A DNA stretch of 60,825 nucleotides from assembly GCF_001667885.1 (NCBI RefSeq), contig NZ_LZJW01000139.1, positions 1-60,825 of the forward strand. Direction: 5' to 3'. Made by a program: the position numbers and the translations under genes. This DNA comes from Mycobacterium scrofulaceum (GTDB lineage Bacteria; Actinomycetota; Actinomycetes; Mycobacteriales; Mycobacteriaceae). This document shows positions 25,851 through 35,790 of this stretch, piece by piece. Below the pieces are notes generated by a model that was not told the DNA's origin, did not search any database, and saw only the letters and a program-made list of their open reading frames with translations. Position 1 is the stretch's first letter. The number at the start of each line of letters is the position of its first letter.

Positions 25851-26453
25851 TTAGGCGTCGATGGTCGGGGGGCCTTCATACGGCCGTTGCAGCGCGGCGA
25901 ACTCGGGGACGGTGGCGACGGTCAGCACGGCCTGCAGCAGCCGAACGCCGTCCGCTGTCTTGAGTGTTCGCGTCAGGACCGGCCCGGAGAACGCGCGGCC
26001 GTCGACGGCGATGATCGGGCTGCCGGCCTCGTCACCCAGGGCGTCCTGGCTGGCTTGATGCGCTCGCTTGACCGCCTCGTCCAAGCCGGCGTCGTCCTGC
26101 GCGTCGACGAGGCGTTGCGCCAGGCCGTTCTCGGCGAGGGCTTCCCGGATCGCGGTGGCGGTCAGGTCCTCGCCGTCCACGTGGATGCGACGGCCAATCG
26201 AGTCGTAGAGGCCCGCGAACGCATCCGGGCCGCGCTCGCCGACGGCGGCGGCGAACAGGCGCCCCAGCCGCGTCGACCGCTCCATCATGCGTTGCTGTTT
26301 ACCCTCGGTCTCCTGGCCCGCGTTGAGGACCGCCAGGCTCATCTGGCGCAGGGTGACGGGCGTGCCCGTTGCCCGCCCGGCGTCGAGCAGCCAACGCGCG
26401 GTCACCCAGGAGAACGGACAGACGGGGTCGAGATACAGGTCGACGTCGGCCAC
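25851..26453 (-). CDS. DsbA-family thioredoxin-fold protein, Rv2466c-like, monothiol
   Basis: A 200-residue DsbA-like oxidoreductase of the mycothiol-dependent reductase group (DUF953/Rv2466c-like): DPVCPFSWVTARW at the active site, RQMSLAVLNAG, GRRIH and GSPIIAVDGRAFSGPVL with the cis-Pro. The family's CPWC motif is CPFS here, so the resolving Cys is missing and a monothiol mechanism is likely. The GTG at 26453 has GGAGG six bases upstream and starts at the first beta strand (ADVDLYLDP); an upstream ATG at 26516 would add a non-conserved leader. Divergent from nat. Confidence 0.82.
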   Translation of the reverse strand: MADVDLYLDPVCPFSWVTARWLLDAGRATGTPVTLRQMSLAVLNAGQETEGKQQRMMERSTRLGRLFAAAVGERGPDAFAGLYDSIGRRIHVDGEDLTATAIREALAENGLAQRLVDAQDDAGLDEAVKRAHQASQDALGDEAGSPIIAVDGRAFSGPVLTRTLKTADGVRLLQAVLTVATVPEFAALQRPYEGPPTIDA

Positions 26454-26547
26454 GGGTTCCTCCTTCGGTCCAAGGCTCGGGCTACCGGGCGGCATACCCG
26501 CTGCCGGCCCTGACACGCCCGCCGATGCGTGGCAGCAGAATGGCCGT

Positions 26548-27381
26548 ATGACGCTGAACCTGGGCGAGTACTTCGAACGGATCGGTTACCGCGGCGCCAC
26601 GACACCCGGCCTCGATGTCCTGCAGGCGTTGGTGAGCGCGCACACCAAGGCGATTCCCTTCGAGAACCTCGATCCGGTGATGGGGGTCCCGGTCGACGAC
26701 CTGGGCCCGGCGGCCCTCGCCCGCAAGCTCATTCAACGGGGTCGGGGCGGCTTTTGCTACGAGCAGAACGGCCTGATGGGCTACGTGCTCACCGAGCTCG
26801 GCTTTCGAGTGCGGCGCCTGGCCGGCCGGGTCGTGTGGATGCGCCCACCCGACGCGCCGTCACCGCCGCCGCAGACGCACACCGTGTTGGCGGTGACATT
26901 CCCCGGCTCGCACGGGTCCTATCTGGTGGACGTCGGCTTCGGCGGGCAGACGCCCACCTCGCCGCTGCGGATCGAGACCGGCACCGTGCAGCAGACGACG
27001 CACGAGCCCTATCGGCTGGACGACCGAGGGGACGGGCTGGTCTTGCAGGCCCAGGTTCGCGGCGAGTGGCAGCCGCTCTACGAGTTCAGCACCCGGACCG
27101 CGCCGGACATCGACCTGGCGGTGGGCAGTTGGTTCGTCTCGACGCACCCCTCGTCGCATTTCGTCACCGGGCTGACGGCCGCGCGCGTCACCGACGACGC
27201 CCGGCTGAACCTGGCCGGCCGGAACCTGGCCATTCACCGTGCCGACGCCAGCGAGAAGATTCGCCTCGACGACGCCGCGGCGGTGGTCGACACCCTCAGG
27301 GACCGGTTCGGCATCAATGTTTCCGACGTCGGCGAGCGCGGCGCGCTGGAGGCGCGCCTGGATAAAATCCTGGACGCCTAG
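26548..27381 (+). CDS. nat: Arylamine N-acetyltransferase NAT
   Basis: Transfers acyl groups from CoA to arylamines. In mycobacteria it can use propionyl- or acetyl-CoA, and it is linked to sterol catabolism and lipid balance. The 277-residue protein has the triad: Cys70 in RGGFCYEQN, His in QTHTVLAV and Asp in YLVDVGFGG. In M. tuberculosis nat ends the hsaA-D operon; here about 5 kb separates it from hsaB, so it must have its own promoter in the 94-base gap shared with the DsbA-like gene. The ATG at 26548 gives the family length. Confidence 0.95.
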   Translation: MTLNLGEYFERIGYRGATTPGLDVLQALVSAHTKAIPFENLDPVMGVPVDDLGPAALARKLIQRGRGGFCYEQNGLMGYVLTELGFRVRRLAGRVVWMRPPDAPSPPPQTHTVLAVTFPGSHGSYLVDVGFGGQTPTSPLRIETGTVQQTTHEPYRLDDRGDGLVLQAQVRGEWQPLYEFSTRTAPDIDLAVGSWFVSTHPSSHFVTGLTAARVTDDARLNLAGRNLAIHRADASEKIRLDDAAAVVDTLRDRFGINVSDVGERGALEARLDKILDA

Positions 27382-28535
27382 ATCCAGGACCCGATTCGCC
27401 GCAGGGCCTCTTCGATGTCGCGCGTGGGCCCGGCGAACGACAGCCGGACAAACGAGTTGCCGTGCGTGGTATCGAAATCGATACCCGGGGCGATGGCAAC
27501 GCCGGTGTCGCTCAACAGTTTTGAGCAAAACGCGGTCGAGTCCTTGGTGAGTTCGGAGACGTCGGCGTACACGTAGAACGCTCCGTCGGTGGGTGCGAGC
27601 CGGTCGATGCCGATCTGGCGCAGACCGTCGAGCAGCAGGGCGCGGTTGGCCGCATAGTGGTGCAGGTTGCCGTCGGCTTCGGCCGTCGATTCCGGCGTGA
27701 ACGCCGCCACCGCGGCGAGCTGCGACAGCACCGGTGGGCAGATGGTGAAGTTGCCGGTCAGCCGGTCCACGGCACGCAGCAGCACGGGCGGCACCAGCAT
27801 CCAGCCCAGCCGCCAGCCCGTCATCGCGTAGTACTTGGAAAAGCTGTTGACCACCACGGCGTCTCGCGATGTCTGCCAGGCGCAGCTGGTCTGCGGCGCC
27901 CCCTCGTAGACCAGGCCGTGGTAGACCTCGTCGCTGATCAGCCGCACCCCGGACGCCTCGCACCACGAGGCGATCGCGGCCAGCTTGGCCGGCGCTATCA
28001 CCGTCCCGGTGGGATTGGCCGGGCTGGCGACGATCACGCCGCGGGGCGGCGGGTCGAGTTCTTCGAGCATCTGCACGGTGGGCTGGAAGCGGGTTTGCGG
28101 GCCGCACGGGATCTCGACCACCTCACATCCCAAGGCGGACAGAATGTTTCGATAACACGGGTAACCGGGACTGGCCAGCGCCACCCGGTCGCCCGCATCG
28201 AAGCACGCCAGAAACGCGAGCAGGAATCCGCCGGACGAGCCGGTCGTCAACACCACCTCGTCGGGTTGGACCCGAAGCCCGTGCTGGCGTTGGTAATCCG
28301 CCGCGATCGCCGCGCGCAGCTCCGGAATGCCCAACGTCACGGTGTAACCCAGCTCGTTCACGTGCAGGGCGGCGGCCGCCGCGGCACGCACCGGCTCGGG
28401 CGCTCCGACGCTCGGCTGGCCGGCCGACAGGTTCACCAGGTCGCCGTGGCTGCGCTGGCGCTCGGCGGCGGCCAGCCACACATCCATCACATAGAACGGA
28501 GGGATGGCGGCGCGCCGCGCGACATGGTCGTTCAC
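27378..28535 (-). CDS. aspB: PLP-dependent aminotransferase AspB (Rv3565-like)
   Basis: A 385-residue class I/II aminotransferase. The PLP-lysine is in VNSFSKYYAMTGWRLGW; NPTG is in ASPANPTGTV, the Asp-x-x-Tyr in ISDEVYHGLVY, and the substrate Arg in FVRLSFAG. Role within the KstR2 regulon is unclear, because no amino-transfer step is known in HIP degradation. The GTG at 28535 overlaps the fadE33 stop. Last gene of the fadD3-fadE31-fadE32-fadE33-aspB operon. Its 3' end overlaps nat by four bases, convergently. Confidence 0.9.
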   Translation of the reverse strand: MNDHVARRAAIPPFYVMDVWLAAAERQRSHGDLVNLSAGQPSVGAPEPVRAAAAAALHVNELGYTVTLGIPELRAAIAADYQRQHGLRVQPDEVVLTTGSSGGFLLAFLACFDAGDRVALASPGYPCYRNILSALGCEVVEIPCGPQTRFQPTVQMLEELDPPPRGVIVASPANPTGTVIAPAKLAAIASWCEASGVRLISDEVYHGLVYEGAPQTSCAWQTSRDAVVVNSFSKYYAMTGWRLGWMLVPPVLLRAVDRLTGNFTICPPVLSQLAAVAAFTPESTAEADGNLHHYAANRALLLDGLRQIGIDRLAPTDGAFYVYADVSELTKDSTAFCSKLLSDTGVAIAPGIDFDTTHGNSFVRLSFAGPTRDIEEALRRIGSWI

Positions 28536-29482
28536 GACGGTTCGAGCACCTCGGATTCGAGCCGTGCGAGGACTTCCCGCGTCGTGTCGAGCAGGTGGGC
28601 GCTGCCGTGGGCCCGCTTGAAGTACAGATGCATGTCGTGTTCCCAGGTGATCGCGATCCCGCCGTGCAGCTGGATGCCTTCGGCCGCCGCGCTGCACAGC
28701 GCCTCGGTGGCGGCCAGTCGCGCGGTGGCCGCATTCGTCGGGGTGGGGTCGTCGCAGGCGTCCGCCACCACCGCCTTCGCCGCGGCGATCATGACGTACA
28801 GATCGGCCATCCGATGTTTGAGCGCCTGGAAGCTGCCGATCGGTCGGCCGAATTGCACTCTGTTCTTGGCGTATTCGACGGTCAGCTCCAGGCAGCGTTC
28901 GGCGGCGCCGATCTGCTCGGCCGCGAGCAGGATGGCCGCGCTGTCGGTGAGGCCGGGATCGGCGCCGATCGTTTCGGTGTCCTGGGGCGTCACCCGCGCG
29001 AGCCTGCGGGTCGGGTCCATGGTGACGGCCGGCTTGGCGGTGAAGCGGGTCCACCGGGCCAGCTGGCCGTCGGTGGCGGCGACGACGACGTCGGCGATGT
29101 CCCCGTTGACGACGTAGTCGGCATCGAGAACCAGCGCCCCGATCGAGGCGCCCTCGGCGAGGGCGCCCAGCGTCTCGGCGTCGGGCTCGGGCGCGCTCAG
29201 CAGCGCGAGCTCCGCCAGCGTGGTCCCCAGCAGCGGGGAAGGCACCAGCGCCCGGCCCAGCTCCTGCAAAACCGTTGCGGCGTCGGCTAACTCGCCGCCC
29301 GCGCCGCCCAGCTCCTCGGGGATGACCAGAGCGGCGGCCCCCACCTGCTCACACAGCAGCTGCCACAGCGACTCGTCGTAACCACGCTCGGAGTCCATCG
29401 CGGCGCGCACCGCCGTCGGGTTGGCGTGCTTGGCCACCAGGGCCGCGACGGTCTCCCGCAGCATCTCCCGTTCTTCACTCAT
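28532..29482 (-). CDS. fadE33: FadE33 (IpdE2), acyl-CoA dehydrogenase subunit
   Basis: Half-subunit of the HIP-pathway dehydrogenase; in M. tuberculosis it pairs with FadE30 as IpdE1-IpdE2 acting on a hydroxylated ring-C/D CoA ester. The 316-residue short ACAD has VIPEELGGAGG, NRVQFGRPIGSFQALKH and a C-terminal QLHGGIAITWEHDMHLYFKRA block. The ATG at 29482 overlaps the fadE32 stop. Confidence 0.92.
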   Translation of the reverse strand: MSEEREMLRETVAALVAKHANPTAVRAAMDSERGYDESLWQLLCEQVGAAALVIPEELGGAGGELADAATVLQELGRALVPSPLLGTTLAELALLSAPEPDAETLGALAEGASIGALVLDADYVVNGDIADVVVAATDGQLARWTRFTAKPAVTMDPTRRLARVTPQDTETIGADPGLTDSAAILLAAEQIGAAERCLELTVEYAKNRVQFGRPIGSFQALKHRMADLYVMIAAAKAVVADACDDPTPTNAATARLAATEALCSAAAEGIQLHGGIAITWEHDMHLYFKRAHGSAHLLDTTREVLARLESEVLEPS

Positions 29483-30414
29483 AGCGCCTCCAGCACTCGC
29501 CGCCGATGCGCCTCGGGCGTACCCCAGGCCGAACGCAATGCTTGCACGCGCAGTAGCCAAAGCGACAAGTCATTTTCCTGGGTGAAACCGATCGCGCCGT
29601 GGGTCTGCAGCGCCGATCGCGCCGCCAGGAGGCCCGCCTCGGAGGCCGCCGCCTTGGCCGCGCTGACATCGCGGGGCTCCATCGACAGGGCCGCGCCGTA
29701 GAGCAGCGGCCGGGCCAGCTCGATCGCGATGTGTACGTCGGCCAGCTTGTGCTTGATCGCCTGATAGGAACCGATCACCCGGCCGAACTGCGCGCGCTGC
29801 TTGGCGTAGTCGACGGTGTCCCGCAGGAGCGCCTCGGCGGCGCCGACCAATTGCGCTGCGGTGGCCAGCGCCCCGAACTCGAAGGCGCGCCGGACGTCGG
29901 CCTGCCATGGTTGGCCGGTGGCGGCCACGTCGTAGAGGGGCCGGCTCGGATCGACCGACTCGTGTCGCTCGCCGGACGCGGCCTCGCACACACCGTCGTC
30001 GGTGGCCAACAGCACCAGCCCGGCCGAGTCGGCGTCCACCGCGCGCGGCGCGTGCGGTGGCAATGCGACGGTGGCGATCAGCTCACCGGAGGCCAGCGCC
30101 GCGCACCGCTCGTCGGAGGCGAGCAAAACCGGTGCTACGGCGACGGATTCGGCCACCGGTCCGGGCACACACCAGCGTCCCAGACGTTCGAGCGCGACCA
30201 CCAGGTCGACGGGGTGTGCCTCGATGCCGTCGAACTTTTCGGGAACAGCCAGGGCGGTGACGCCGAGTTCGGCCAGCTGCTCCCACACCTTGCGGCCGGG
30301 CGCGGTGTGGCCGGCGGACCAGGCGCGGATAGCGCCGGGCAGGTCGGCCACGCCGAGCGCGGCATCGATGCTGGCCGCGAAGTCGCGCTGCTGTTCGTCT
30401 AGCGCAAATTTCAT
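29479..30414 (-). CDS. fadE32: FadE32, acyl-CoA dehydrogenase subunit
   Basis: A 311-residue short ACAD, partner of FadE31 in the known heterotetramers of HIP catabolism. It has FALDEQQRDFAAS at the start, RAQFGRVIGSYQAIKH in the middle and QTHGAIGFTQENDLSLWLLR near the end. The ATG at 30414 overlaps the fadE31 stop by four bases, which fits equal synthesis of complex subunits. Confidence 0.92.
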   Translation of the reverse strand: MKFALDEQQRDFAASIDAALGVADLPGAIRAWSAGHTAPGRKVWEQLAELGVTALAVPEKFDGIEAHPVDLVVALERLGRWCVPGPVAESVAVAPVLLASDERCAALASGELIATVALPPHAPRAVDADSAGLVLLATDDGVCEAASGERHESVDPSRPLYDVAATGQPWQADVRRAFEFGALATAAQLVGAAEALLRDTVDYAKQRAQFGRVIGSYQAIKHKLADVHIAIELARPLLYGAALSMEPRDVSAAKAAASEAGLLAARSALQTHGAIGFTQENDLSLWLLRVQALRSAWGTPEAHRRRVLEAL

Positions 30415-31556
30415 TTCTTGCCCCCGGACTTCTCGCGGGGCAGGCCCAACAGCCGCTCCGAGATGATGTTGCGCTGAATTTCGTTGGTGCCGGCGTAGAT
30501 CGGGCCGCCCAGGGCGAACAGCAGGCCATCCGTCCAGCTGCCGGCGAGCTCACCGTCGGCGGCGAGGATGTCCAGCGCGGTCTGGTGCAGGTCCACGTCG
30601 AGGTCGGACCAGAACACCTTGGTCACCGACGATTCGGCGCCCAGTTCACCGCCCTCGGCCAGCCGGGTCACGGTGCCGAAGGTCTGCAGCCGGTAGGCCT
30701 GCGCCTTGATCCAGCCATCGGCCACCCGGTCGGCGAACGCGGGGGGTGAGCCGCTGTCCTTCCACAGGCGCACCAGGCGCTCGGCGGTCGCCAGGAAGCG
30801 CGCCGGGCTGCGCAGCGACATGCCCCGCTCGTTGCTCGAGGTGCTCATGGCCGCCCGCCAACCGTCGTTCGGGGTGCCGATCACGTCGTGGTCGGGCACG
30901 AACACGTCGTCGAGGAAGATCTCGCCGAACCCGGTGTCGCCGCCCAGTTGCACGATGGGGCGCACGGTGACGCCCTCGGCTTTCAGGTCGAACATGAAGT
31001 ACGTCAGGCCGTTGTGCCGCTCGGCTTCCGGGTCCGACCGGAACAGCCCGAATCCCATCTCGGCGAACGGCGCGCGCGAGCTCCAGATCTTCTGCCCGTT
31101 GAGCAGCCAGCCACCGTCGGTCTTGGTCGCGGTGGATCGCAGCGAGGCCAGGTCGCTGCCGGACTCCGGCTCCGACCAGGCCTGCGCCCAGATCTGTTCG
31201 CCGCTCGCCATTTTCGGCAGGATGCGGTCCAGCTGCTCCTCGGTGCCGTGCGCGAACAGCGTGGGCGCCAGCATCGAGGTGCCGTTGGCGCTGGCCCGGC
31301 CGGGCGCGCCGGCGCGAAAGTACTCCTCTTCGAACACGACCCAGTGCAACAGCGGCGCATCGCGGCCACCGTATTTCTCCGGCCAGGTGATCACCGACAG
31401 CCCGGCGTCGAACAGCACGCGGTCCCAGTGGCGGTGCTGCGCGAATCCTTCGGCGTTGTCGTAGGACTTCGTCGGGATCGACTCGGCGTTGGCGGACAAG
31501 AACTCACGGACCTCGGCCGCAAAGGCCAGGGTCTCCTCGTCTAACTCCAGATCCAT
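30411..31556 (-). CDS. fadE31: FadE31, acyl-CoA dehydrogenase
   Basis: A 381-residue ACAD forming the FAD-binding half of the FadE31-FadE32 complex. Motifs: WSEPESGSDLASLRS and IWSSRAPFAEMG for FAD and substrate contact, and GGPIYAGTNEIQRNIISERLLG at the C-terminus. The ATG at 31556 directly follows the fadD3 stop, with no gap. In the operon downstream of the KstR2 box at 33175. Confidence 0.93.
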   Translation of the reverse strand: MDLELDEETLAFAAEVREFLSANAESIPTKSYDNAEGFAQHRHWDRVLFDAGLSVITWPEKYGGRDAPLLHWVVFEEEYFRAGAPGRASANGTSMLAPTLFAHGTEEQLDRILPKMASGEQIWAQAWSEPESGSDLASLRSTATKTDGGWLLNGQKIWSSRAPFAEMGFGLFRSDPEAERHNGLTYFMFDLKAEGVTVRPIVQLGGDTGFGEIFLDDVFVPDHDVIGTPNDGWRAAMSTSSNERGMSLRSPARFLATAERLVRLWKDSGSPPAFADRVADGWIKAQAYRLQTFGTVTRLAEGGELGAESSVTKVFWSDLDVDLHQTALDILAADGELAGSWTDGLLFALGGPIYAGTNEIQRNIISERLLGLPREKSGGKK

Positions 31557-33101
31557 TCAGGCCAGCTCTCGCAGTAGTGGTTTGACCACCTTGCCGCCGG
31601 GATTGCGCGGCAACGCGTCGACGAACCGCACCGAACGCGGTGCCTTGAAGTTCGCCAAATGTTCACGGGTATAAGCGATTACGGATTGCTCGTCGAGGTC
31701 GGCGCCGGGCCTTGCCACCACGAAGGCCCTGCCGACCTCGCCGAGGCGCTCGTCGGGGACACCAATCACCGCGGCGTCGGCAATCCCCGTCATCCGCGCG
31801 AGCACCTGCTCGACCTCGGCCGGGTAGACGTTGAAGCCGCCGCAGATGTACATGTCCTTGAGCCGGTCGGTGATGCGCAGGTTGCCGGCCGCGTCGACGG
31901 CGCCGATGTCGCCGGTGTGCAGCCACCCGTCGGCGTCGATCGCCGCCGCCGTGGCCTCCGGGTCGTCGAGATAGCCCAGCATCACGTTGGGCCCGCGCAG
32001 CAAGACCTCGCCCGCCTCGCCGGGAGCGATTGAGTCGATCCGCAATTCGAAGTCGGCGAACGGGCGCCCGCAGGTGGTGGCGACGGTGACCGCGTCGTCG
32101 TCGGCGCGGCACATCGTGCCCATCCCGTTGGCTTCGGTCAGCCCGTACGCCGTCAGCACGATGTCGATGTCGAGCTCGGACTGCATGCGCTCCACCAGCA
32201 CGACGGGCACGGTGGCCGCCCCCGTCACCGCGAACCGCAACGAGCTCAGGTCGTAGTCGTCGCGCCGCGGATGGTCCAGCAGGGTCTGGTAGATCGTGGG
32301 CGGTCCCGGCAACACGGTGATGCGGTGCCGCTCGATCGCCTGCAGCGCCCGCAGCGGGTCGAAGGTCAGGTGCGGGATCAGCGTCGCGCCGGTCTGCAGG
32401 CAGGCCAGGATGCCCGCCTTATAGCCGAAGTTGTGGAAGAACGGGTTGATGCACAGGTAGCGGTCGTCGCTGGTGATCTTGCCGTTGGCCGCCCACGATG
32501 CCGAGGCCGACAACGACTGCCGGTGTGCGCACAGCACACCTTTGCTGCGACCGGTGGTGCCCGAGGTGAACAGGATGTCGCTGACGTCGTCGGGCGCGAC
32601 GGCGGCGGCGCGTGCGGCGACCGCCTCGAGATCGGTGCCGCGCGCGACGAAGTCGTCCCACGTCCCTGGAACGGGATCGTCGGCCTCGATCGGAATCCGG
32701 ACGATGTGCCGCAGCGCGGGCAAGGCATCCCGATCCAGATCGGCGACGCGATCGTGGCCGAGGAACGTGCCCATCCCGAACAGCACGGGCGCCTCGGTGC
32801 GGGCCAGGATGTCGCGGGCTTCCTCGGCGGTGTAGCGGGTGTTCAGCGGCACCATCGCCGCGCCGGCGTGGTGAATGGCCAGGCAGGCGACCACCCAGTG
32901 CCAGGTGTTGGGCGACCAGATGGCCACTCGGTCTCCCGCCCGCACGCCGAGGCTGATCAGTGCTGCCGCGGCGCGATGGACCTCGTCGCGCAGGGTGGCC
33001 GCCGTGAACGATCGCTCGTCGGTGATCAACGCGTCGTGGTCGGGGAAGCGGTTCGCGAAACGATCCAGCGCCGCGGGGATGGTGCGGGCATCGCCGGTCA
33101 T
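31557..33101 (-). CDS. fadD3: FadD3, HIP-CoA synthetase
   Basis: ATP-dependent ligase that activates HIP (the indanedione propionate left after rings A/B are removed), the entry step to C/D-ring degradation. The 514-residue adenylate-forming enzyme has the P-loop FTSGTTGRSKGV, AYGLTEANGMGTM, GWLHTGDIG, and the C-terminal catalytic-Lys block in NPGGKVVKP. The ATG at 33101 has AGGAG upstream and gives nearly the family length (the M. tuberculosis enzyme starts at the same domain point); the open frame to 33164 is rejected because the KstR2-controlled promoter lies there. Divergent from fadE30. Confidence 0.95.
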   Translation of the reverse strand: MTGDARTIPAALDRFANRFPDHDALITDERSFTAATLRDEVHRAAAALISLGVRAGDRVAIWSPNTWHWVVACLAIHHAGAAMVPLNTRYTAEEARDILARTEAPVLFGMGTFLGHDRVADLDRDALPALRHIVRIPIEADDPVPGTWDDFVARGTDLEAVAARAAAVAPDDVSDILFTSGTTGRSKGVLCAHRQSLSASASWAANGKITSDDRYLCINPFFHNFGYKAGILACLQTGATLIPHLTFDPLRALQAIERHRITVLPGPPTIYQTLLDHPRRDDYDLSSLRFAVTGAATVPVVLVERMQSELDIDIVLTAYGLTEANGMGTMCRADDDAVTVATTCGRPFADFELRIDSIAPGEAGEVLLRGPNVMLGYLDDPEATAAAIDADGWLHTGDIGAVDAAGNLRITDRLKDMYICGGFNVYPAEVEQVLARMTGIADAAVIGVPDERLGEVGRAFVVARPGADLDEQSVIAYTREHLANFKAPRSVRFVDALPRNPGGKVVKPLLRELA

Positions 33102-33174
33102 CGAGACTGCTCCTACCTGGATTGCTCGGCTCCTCCGCGCGCCGCTGTGCGGGCGCATCGTCACCGAGCCGACA

Positions 33175-33190
33175 AAGCAAGTGCTTGGTA
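33175..33190. promoter_or_regulatory. KstR2 operator (fadD3/fadE30)
   Basis: AAGCAAGTGCTTGGTA matches the KstR2 palindrome AnCAAGnnCTTGnT. It lies between divergent fadD3 (33101) and fadE30 (33207), 16 bases from the fadE30 ATG, so one operator can control both transcripts. Confidence 0.93.
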
Positions 33191-33206
33191 GGTTAGCCTA
33201 CAGGGC

Positions 33207-34351
<1,145 letters not shown>

Positions 34352-34355
<4 letters not shown>

Positions 34356-35140
34356 GCCTGTCCGAAGCTCCGAAAGAGGTTGCCGGGCATGGCCTTTTGC
34401 AGGACAAGGTCGTCGTCGTCACCGCGGCGGCGGGCACCGGGATCGGATCGGCGACCGCGAAGCGGGCGCTGACCGAGGGGGCCGACGTGGTGGTGTCCGA
34501 CCATCACGAGCGCCGGCTGGGGGAGACGGCCGAGGAGCTGTCCGCGCTGGGGTTGGGCCGGGTCGAGAGCGTGCTGTGCGACGTGACGTCCACCGCGCAG
34601 GTGGACGCGCTGATCGCGTCCACCACCGCCCGGATGGGCCGGCTCGACGTGCTGGTCAACAACGCCGGGCTGGGCGGTCAGACCCCGGTGGTGGACATGA
34701 CCGACGACGAGTGGGACCGCGTCCTGGACGTGACCCTGTCCTCGGTGTTCCGGGCCACCCGGGCGGCCCTGCGGTACTTCCGGGAGGCCGCGCACGGGGG
34801 CGTGATCGTCAACAACGCCAGCGTTTTGGGCTGGCGCGCTCAGCACTCGCAATCGCACTACGCGGCCGCCAAGGCGGGCGTGATGGCGTTAACCCGTTGC
34901 AGCGCAATCGAAGCGGTCGAATACGGGGTGCGGATCAACGCGGTGTCACCGAGCATCGCCCGCCACAAGTTTCTGGACAAGACCACCTCGGCCGACCTGC
35001 TCGACCGGCTGTCCGCCGGGGAGGCGTTCGGGCGGGCGGCCGAGCCGTGGGAGGTGGCGGCCACCATCGCGTTCCTGGCCAGCGACTACTCCAGCTACCT
35101 CACGGGTGAGGTCATCTCGGTGTCGAGCCAGCACCCCTGA
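34352..35140 (+). CDS. ipdF: IpdF, short-chain dehydrogenase of HIP catabolism
   Basis: NAD-dependent oxidoreductase acting on the 5-hydroxy ring-C/D CoA intermediate (Rv3559c family). The 262-residue SDR has a cofactor motif TAAAGTGIGSATA, NNAG in VLVNNAGLGG, and catalytic Tyr-Lys in HYAAAKAG. In M. tuberculosis PPE64 separates ipdF from kstR2; here only 44 bases with a KstR2 box intervene. Confidence 0.93.
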
Positions 35141-35154
35141 GCCGATCGCTGGCC

Positions 35155-35170
35155 AAGCAAGCGCTTGGTT
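35155..35170. promoter_or_regulatory. KstR2 operator (kstR2-fadA6)
   Basis: AAGCAAGCGCTTGGTT, preceded by CC, matches the KstR2 palindrome. It lies 15 bases upstream of the kstR2 GTG, giving the repressor its own autoregulated promoter in addition to read-through from fadE30. Confidence 0.93.
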
Positions 35171-35184
35171 GATATCCTGGCCGG

Positions 35185-35787
35185 GTGGATCGTGTGGCGG
35201 GTCAGGCGAACAGTCGCCGCGACGAGTTGTTAGACCTCGCCGCGACGATGTTCGCCGAGCGCGGCCTGCGTGCCACCACCGTGCGCGACATCGCCGACAG
35301 CGCCGGCATCCTGTCCGGCAGCCTGTATCACCACTTCTCCTCCAAAGAGGAGATGGTCGATGAACTGCTGCGCAGTTTCCTGGACTGGTTGTTCGCCCGC
35401 TACCGCGAGATCGTGGACAGCGAGGCCAACCCGCTCGAGCGGCTCAAAGGGCTGTTCATGGCGTCGTTCGAGGCGATCGAGCATCGGCACGCGCAGGTCG
35501 TCATCTATCAGGACGAAGCCCAGCGGTTGTTGTCGCAGCCCCGGTTCTCCTACATCGAGGACATGAACCGCCAGCAACGCAAGATGTGGGTCGAGGTGAT
35601 CAACCAGGGCATCGACGAGGGCTACTTCCAGCCCGACCTCAACGTCGACCTGGTCTACCGTTTCATCCGTGACACCACCTGGGTGTCGGTGCGCTGGTAT
35701 CAGCCCGGCGGACCGCTGACCGCTCAGCAGGTGGGCCAGCAATATCTCGCCATCGTTCTTGGTGGGATTACCAAAGAAGGAGTCTGA
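35185..35787 (+). CDS. kstR2: KstR2, TetR-family repressor of HIP catabolism
   Basis: Represses the C/D-ring degradation genes and is released by HIP-CoA. The 200-residue protein has the TetR helix-turn-helix RDIADSAGILSGSLYHHFSSKEE (about 40-62) and a helical ligand domain with SYIEDMNRQQRKMWVEVI, typical of KstR2. The start is GTG at 35185, immediately after the operator, so a leaderless or very short-leader mRNA is likely. fadA6 follows after 3 bases. Confidence 0.95.
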   Translation: MDRVAGQANSRRDELLDLAATMFAERGLRATTVRDIADSAGILSGSLYHHFSSKEEMVDELLRSFLDWLFARYREIVDSEANPLERLKGLFMASFEAIEHRHAQVVIYQDEAQRLLSQPRFSYIEDMNRQQRKMWVEVINQGIDEGYFQPDLNVDLVYRFIRDTTWVSVRWYQPGGPLTAQQVGQQYLAIVLGGITKEGV

Positions 35788-35790
35788 AAG

